64,000 nt of DNA from Hedera helix (Eukaryota; Streptophyta; Magnoliopsida; Apiales; Araliaceae): contig OX359273.1 in the NCBI GenBank assembly GCA_947179155.2, positions 12,029,001 to 12,093,000 on the forward strand. The letters are read 5' to 3'. The notes under the pieces are model-generated. The model ran no database searches and had not been told where the DNA came from. It was given only the letters and a program-made list of their open reading frames with translations. A program made the translations under genes and the position numbers. Shown piece after piece: positions 59,721 to 64,000 of this stretch (position 1 is the first letter of the stretch; every line of letters begins with the position of its first letter).

Positions 59721-59912
59721 TATTTTTCTTTCAATTTTATTTGATATGATCTTAATAAGTTAGTTAGTAATGATCAAAATATGTAAATAGATAGTTGATA
59801 GTATTAAGTTCAATTATATTAAAAAACAGAATTATTAAAAATATTTTTATCATTAAAAAAAAAATTTTAAAATCAATCATTGATATTTTGATAAAAATTC
59901 ATATGTTCATTA

Positions 59913-61086
59913 TGTAACGATCCCGAAATTCGACAAATCTTATTACCTTAAATTTCATATTTATTATACATTATCTTCCTAACGTCCAAATTTCGGTTCA
60001 TTAATAAACCTTTAACACCTTATTTAATCCGTTAATTGACTTTACATCATCAATTACCAAATTTTTCGATATAATTTTTTTTTTCATTATTCTATTAAAA
60101 TATTTTGGTATTTAAAATCTTTACATCTCGATCCTAGTCCATGGATCGCAACCTTTACTTTTTCTTTTTTTTTCATGATAAGTATTCTTGAATAATCAAA
60201 ATACATAACTAAACCTTATTTATCCGATCAGAATTTGTCATATATATAACTCATGAATTATAACCACTCACTCTACTAATTTAACCATATCCAGTTTTTA
60301 TATATATAAAAATGTATACAGCAATTACATTTGTAACTTTCACTGATATCGCACATAGTCTCTAGTCATGATTTAATATTCTTGAAGTTTTATTTTTACC
60401 TGCAAAATTTCTATTATGCAAGAATGAGCACTGCGGCTCAACAAGTTCAACAATTTACACATAACACGCTTCAAATAGCACATAACATAATATGCTCTGT
60501 ATGTGTCATGCATCATGTGTTGTACTTTTAAGAAAGCAATATATTTTACGTGCATCATATCTAACTCAGATTAACAATTACCTAAATAAGACATTGCACA
60601 ACTTCACATATAGTCATATAATTGCACCAAATGCACATCGCGGTCATATCAACAATGGATCACATAACACATAATTTTATATACATTTGAACAAAAGTTA
60701 ATATACAGTAACAGATAAACAATTAACATTAAGTACTAAAGGACTTGCCTCGATGTCGGAGTTCACCAGTTAATATAACTTGACCAAAATCGTCATCGTA
60801 CAACCTATATTTAATATATTAATTAAATAGATAGTCAATTATAAATTCAACACGTTAGTTTAGTTTAATAACATAACCGTATATGTCACTTAACATGTCG
60901 GACATAACCTAGCATGTCCGTTCGCTCACACTTATTTTCTAGTAATTTATATCAATTCTTACCTTTAAAAAATTAAATATTAACCCAACATCACACTAGT
61001 CCCATCAACATCTTAAAGTCTCTAGAATATCATTCAAGACTTTTCGACTAATTTTCATAATTCCTGGATTTTCCGATAAATTTCTG

Positions 61087-61150
<64 letters not shown>

Positions 61151-62785
61151 CATTTAATAGCTTTAAAAATATAAATAATCACTCAACATACTTTTGTATC
61201 TCCCAAACACCATCAATATTTATCTTATATTATTATAAAAAATTTCACCAAGTTTCGTAATTTTTCAATATTCATAGAATTTTGCATGAATTTTCACTTA
61301 TTTTTACATTAACTTTAAATAGCCATAAAATACAATAAATGACCATGCTCCACAATAATTCACCAAAATTTATAGAAAAATGAATCATAATATTACAATA
61401 TTTCTATCCAGAAATGATTTTAGCACAAAATATTTTTAATAATTAAATTTTACTTTTAATACAATGAAACTTCCGAAATTCACAGTAATTAGCACGTTTA
61501 TCCAAAAATTACGATCTTAAGTTCATTCCACACAAAATTTAATTCTCTACAATTTTGTAAAATGAAAATTTTTCAAATTCTGCACCAAAATGGACAGGAT
61601 TTGGACAGATCCGGTTTTACTGCGCTAAATCTTGTGAAATTCATAGAAATTAGCTCGTTTATCAGAAAATTACGAATTTTAAGTTCATTCCACATGAAAT
61701 TTAATTCTCTACAACTTTGTAGAATGAAACATTTTCACATTCTACACCAAAATAGACATAATCGCCCCTGTTCGGGACTATTCCCTATAAATTCCAAAAT
61801 TTAATGTTTTTGATCCAATTTTTTCACAATAATTACTCTAAACATCATATAATCCACATATATACTTCCAAAAATGATAAACAACAATTATAATAAGTAT
61901 TTACTAATTTTGCACAAAATTTAATTAACACCATAACTAACAAAAAAAATGAATAATTAATTAACTTTTATACCTTTTAAAAGTTTGAAACTTTCTTCTT
62001 GATGCTTATTATTCATCTTGTTGGCACCAAAAATTTTCTGTCTTGGTGGTGATGGTATTTTTGGGTGGTGGTGATGGCGGTGGAAGGAAAGAGAGAGCAA
62101 GAGAATGAGATGATTGTGTTGGTGTTTGTTTTTATTATCCATTTTATCTCCTTTTTTTTTTTTTTTTTTTTGAAAGCAACTTGCTAGAATTGATATAAGT
62201 ATTTCAAGTCCACCGCCTCTCCATCCGGATTAGCAACAAAAATCAAGCATAAATAAATATTTTAATACATTACGTAGTTATTTCGTGTAGTAAATAATTT
62301 ACATAATATACTTAAAATATTTATTTTAATTAATTAAAATATATAACATAATTTATAAACATTGTTTACACTTTTTAATGTACCATATTTGAATAATTTT
62401 GTACATGTATAATTACGTGCATGTAGTTACATGAAACATTTTATACTTCCAAAATTACTTAAATAACACATACAACTTATAAAAATTAATGTTTATACAT
62501 TTTCACTTCATTACATGGATATTTCATAAACGCACCAATTAACTACATAATATATACATAAACCATTATGTACATATATTATGTATATAAAAATTTAATT
62601 AACAATCCCATTTAATTTTTCACAATATTGTTTCCCACAAAATGAAAATAATTCCATTTTACATAATTCACAACTTAATAATTTAAAATAATCATTTCTC
62701 TCATTTATTTTTTATTTTCTTCATTACTCATTACACTTTATATAAACTATAAAATAAAATATTGCATAATTTATATAATTATCCT
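59913..62785 (-). mobile_element. Family B LTR, minus orientation, interrupted on the right
   Basis: It starts TGTAACGATCCCGAAATTCG at 59913, the inverse of the family B end at 33796 (CGAATTTCGGGGTCGTTACA), and the match continues (e.g. 'cctaacgtccaaatttcgg' against 'ccgaaatttggacgtaagg'). The phrase CCACCGCCTCT near 62210 and the GGTGGTGATGGCGGTGG block near 62065 correspond in reverse to 31660 and 31822 in the plus copy. It is interrupted at 62786 by an A-type LTR. It has a TA microsatellite (61091-61144), a T-run (62151-62171) and its own tandem duplication of about 161 bp (61474-61600 and 61635-61755). It lacks the GC island of the plus copy. No coding sequence. Confidence 0.75.
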
Positions 62786-64000
62786 TGTAATATCCCAGAT
62801 ATTTTTAAGCTTTTAAATAATATCTTAATTGATTTTATTAAAGGTTAAGATTTAAAACCTAGAATTTGAGAAGTAAGATGTGTAAAAAATGGGTGAACAT
62901 TTTTTTTTAACATAATTTATTTGTTAGAAATTAAATGTGGGAATATTTTAATGATGCATGTAGAGAATTTATTAAGGAAATAAATTCAATTGAGAAGTGA
63001 AGGTAATTATATTAATACGTATATACCTAAAGTGTGTTTGTTAGCCAAATAAGATGATGAGTAAGTTAATACTCAATTAAGCTAATAAATTAATTAGTTT
63101 AAATATGGTGTAAGAAGGAAAGTCATGAAATATAATTAACTAGGTTAATTATATTAGTTAAGAGTTAAAGTTATAGAAAAATTAGAATGGTTGTCTAGAA
63201 TAACAATATTATGAAGTTAATTAATTAAGTAATTAACTTAATTATTAAGTTGTTGTATAGAGTTCATTAATGGATTTGAAACAAGCCCAATATGGGAATA
63301 CTTGCATGAAAGTGGGTAAATAAATAATAAGCCCAAATGTTAAGTTATGATATAATCCAAGAGGTAATTAATAGAAGTTCAATTAAATAATATTGGAAAG
63401 TATGGTATATAATGGTGTGGAAGTCCAATTAAATTAATTACCAAGCCCAAGTTATATATGATATGTGAGTTGTGTTGGGTAGTCCAAGTAATTAAATAAG
63501 AGAGCTCAATACAAAGTAATCCATGTAGCCCAAACACATTAAAGTCAAATGATAGTCAATGTGTTGGGAGAATATTTTTCAAGTATTGATTGAGTGTAGA
63601 GAATTAACTAATGTATGGTTAATTGAATAACCCTAGTTGAATGAATGTTAATACCTAGGGTTACTCAATTAACTCATCCATAGTTAATTCTCATCATCAC
63701 ATTCATTCACCTAGCAATTAACCAATGTGATGATAAGAATTAACTATGGATAAGTTAATTGAGTAACCCTAGGTAGTAAATAAATTAAAGATTTAACTAT
63801 GCATGGGTTAGTTGTAGGAAGAATATTATAGATACAATTATGTATGTATATAATTCACCAAGGTAGAATTGGTAGGTAACCATGGGTTGCATGTTGTAGA
63901 GAATTAACCATACCTTGGTTAATTGTTAGTAGAAATTGCAAGTATTATATATAGATATGTATATATAATAAAAATAAAGAAAAAAAGGTGGAGTGTTGAC
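62786..64000 (+). mobile_element. A-type LTR, 5' part, running off the right edge
   Basis: It starts TGTAATATCCCAGATATTT at 62786, the inverse of the 53629 and 38650 ends, and continues colinear with them in reverse complement ('ttaaggaaataaattcaattgagaagtgaagg' against 38434-38465). Any target duplication (candidate ATCCT, 62781-62785) cannot be confirmed as the other end is outside. It carries the long inverted repeat at 63653-63774. Confidence 0.8.
63653..63774. repeat. Long hairpin: 51-bp arms, 20-nt loop
   Basis: Arm 63653-63703 and arm 63724-63774 are inverted complements at 49 of 51 positions. Positions 63658-63728 (left arm, loop and first bases of the right arm) are identical to 52760-52830 in the A-type solo LTR that lies in the opposite orientation. 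So the left arm is an inverted segment, while the right arm is in the native orientation of this LTR. Confidence 0.93.

Overview
The window is plant nuclear DNA. It is very AT-rich and consists almost entirely of LTR retrotransposons nested in one another. I see no intact host gene, rRNA, tRNA or CRISPR. Everything suggests an angiosperm with a repeat-rich genome; I cannot name the species from sequence alone.

Main discovery: positions 42755-46017 hold an integrated geminivirus-like genome. Its first and last 598 bp (42755-43352 and 45420-46017) are direct repeats with a constant offset of 2665 bp, so this is about 1.22 head-to-tail copies of a 2665-nt circle, a normal geminivirus size. It carries one origin hairpin with TAATATTAC in the loop, a Rep gene with all helicase motifs but one frame break near its N terminus, an intact TrAP-like C2, a REn-like C3 cut short by one stop codon, and a small 95-residue opposite-strand ORF. 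I find no coat-protein gene. The repeats differ at 6 of 598 sites, so the integration is fairly young. It sits in the untranslated leader of a Ty1/copia retrotransposon, between primer-binding site and gag.

Nesting, outermost first: (1) a Tat/Ogre-like Ty3/gypsy element on the minus strand, with 5' LTR about 55300-57735, gag start 55208-54726, further gag 23213-21752, protease/RT/RNase H/integrase 6836-2734, and a decayed ORF on the opposite strand (1491-2592). (2) Two copia elements of one family inserted in it: one on the minus strand (6837-21751) in the protease region, one on the plus strand (23214-54725) in gag. (3) An Athila-like gypsy element without pol (12277-18140) in the minus-strand copia. 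(4) A non-coding, LARD-like element ('family A', 25042 to about 42326) in the plus-strand copia leader. Its own left LTR contains two further solo LTRs: 'family B' 28064-33796 (target duplication TCACA) and an A-type LTR 34691-38428 (target duplication ATTAC). (5) Another A-type solo LTR (50831-53629, target duplication AAGAG) in the plus copia 3' LTR. (6) The geminiviral insert.

Right of the gypsy element (57736-64000) are a short unclassified stretch with a candidate promoter-like segment, a Tourist-like MITE (58865-59217, TTA duplication), a minus-strand family B LTR (from 59913) and an A-type LTR inserted in it (from 62786, running off the window).

All retrotransposon coding regions are broken by stops and frameshifts. 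The only reading frames that look close to intact are those of the geminiviral insert. LTR boundaries marked 'about' are uncertain by a few to some tens of bases.
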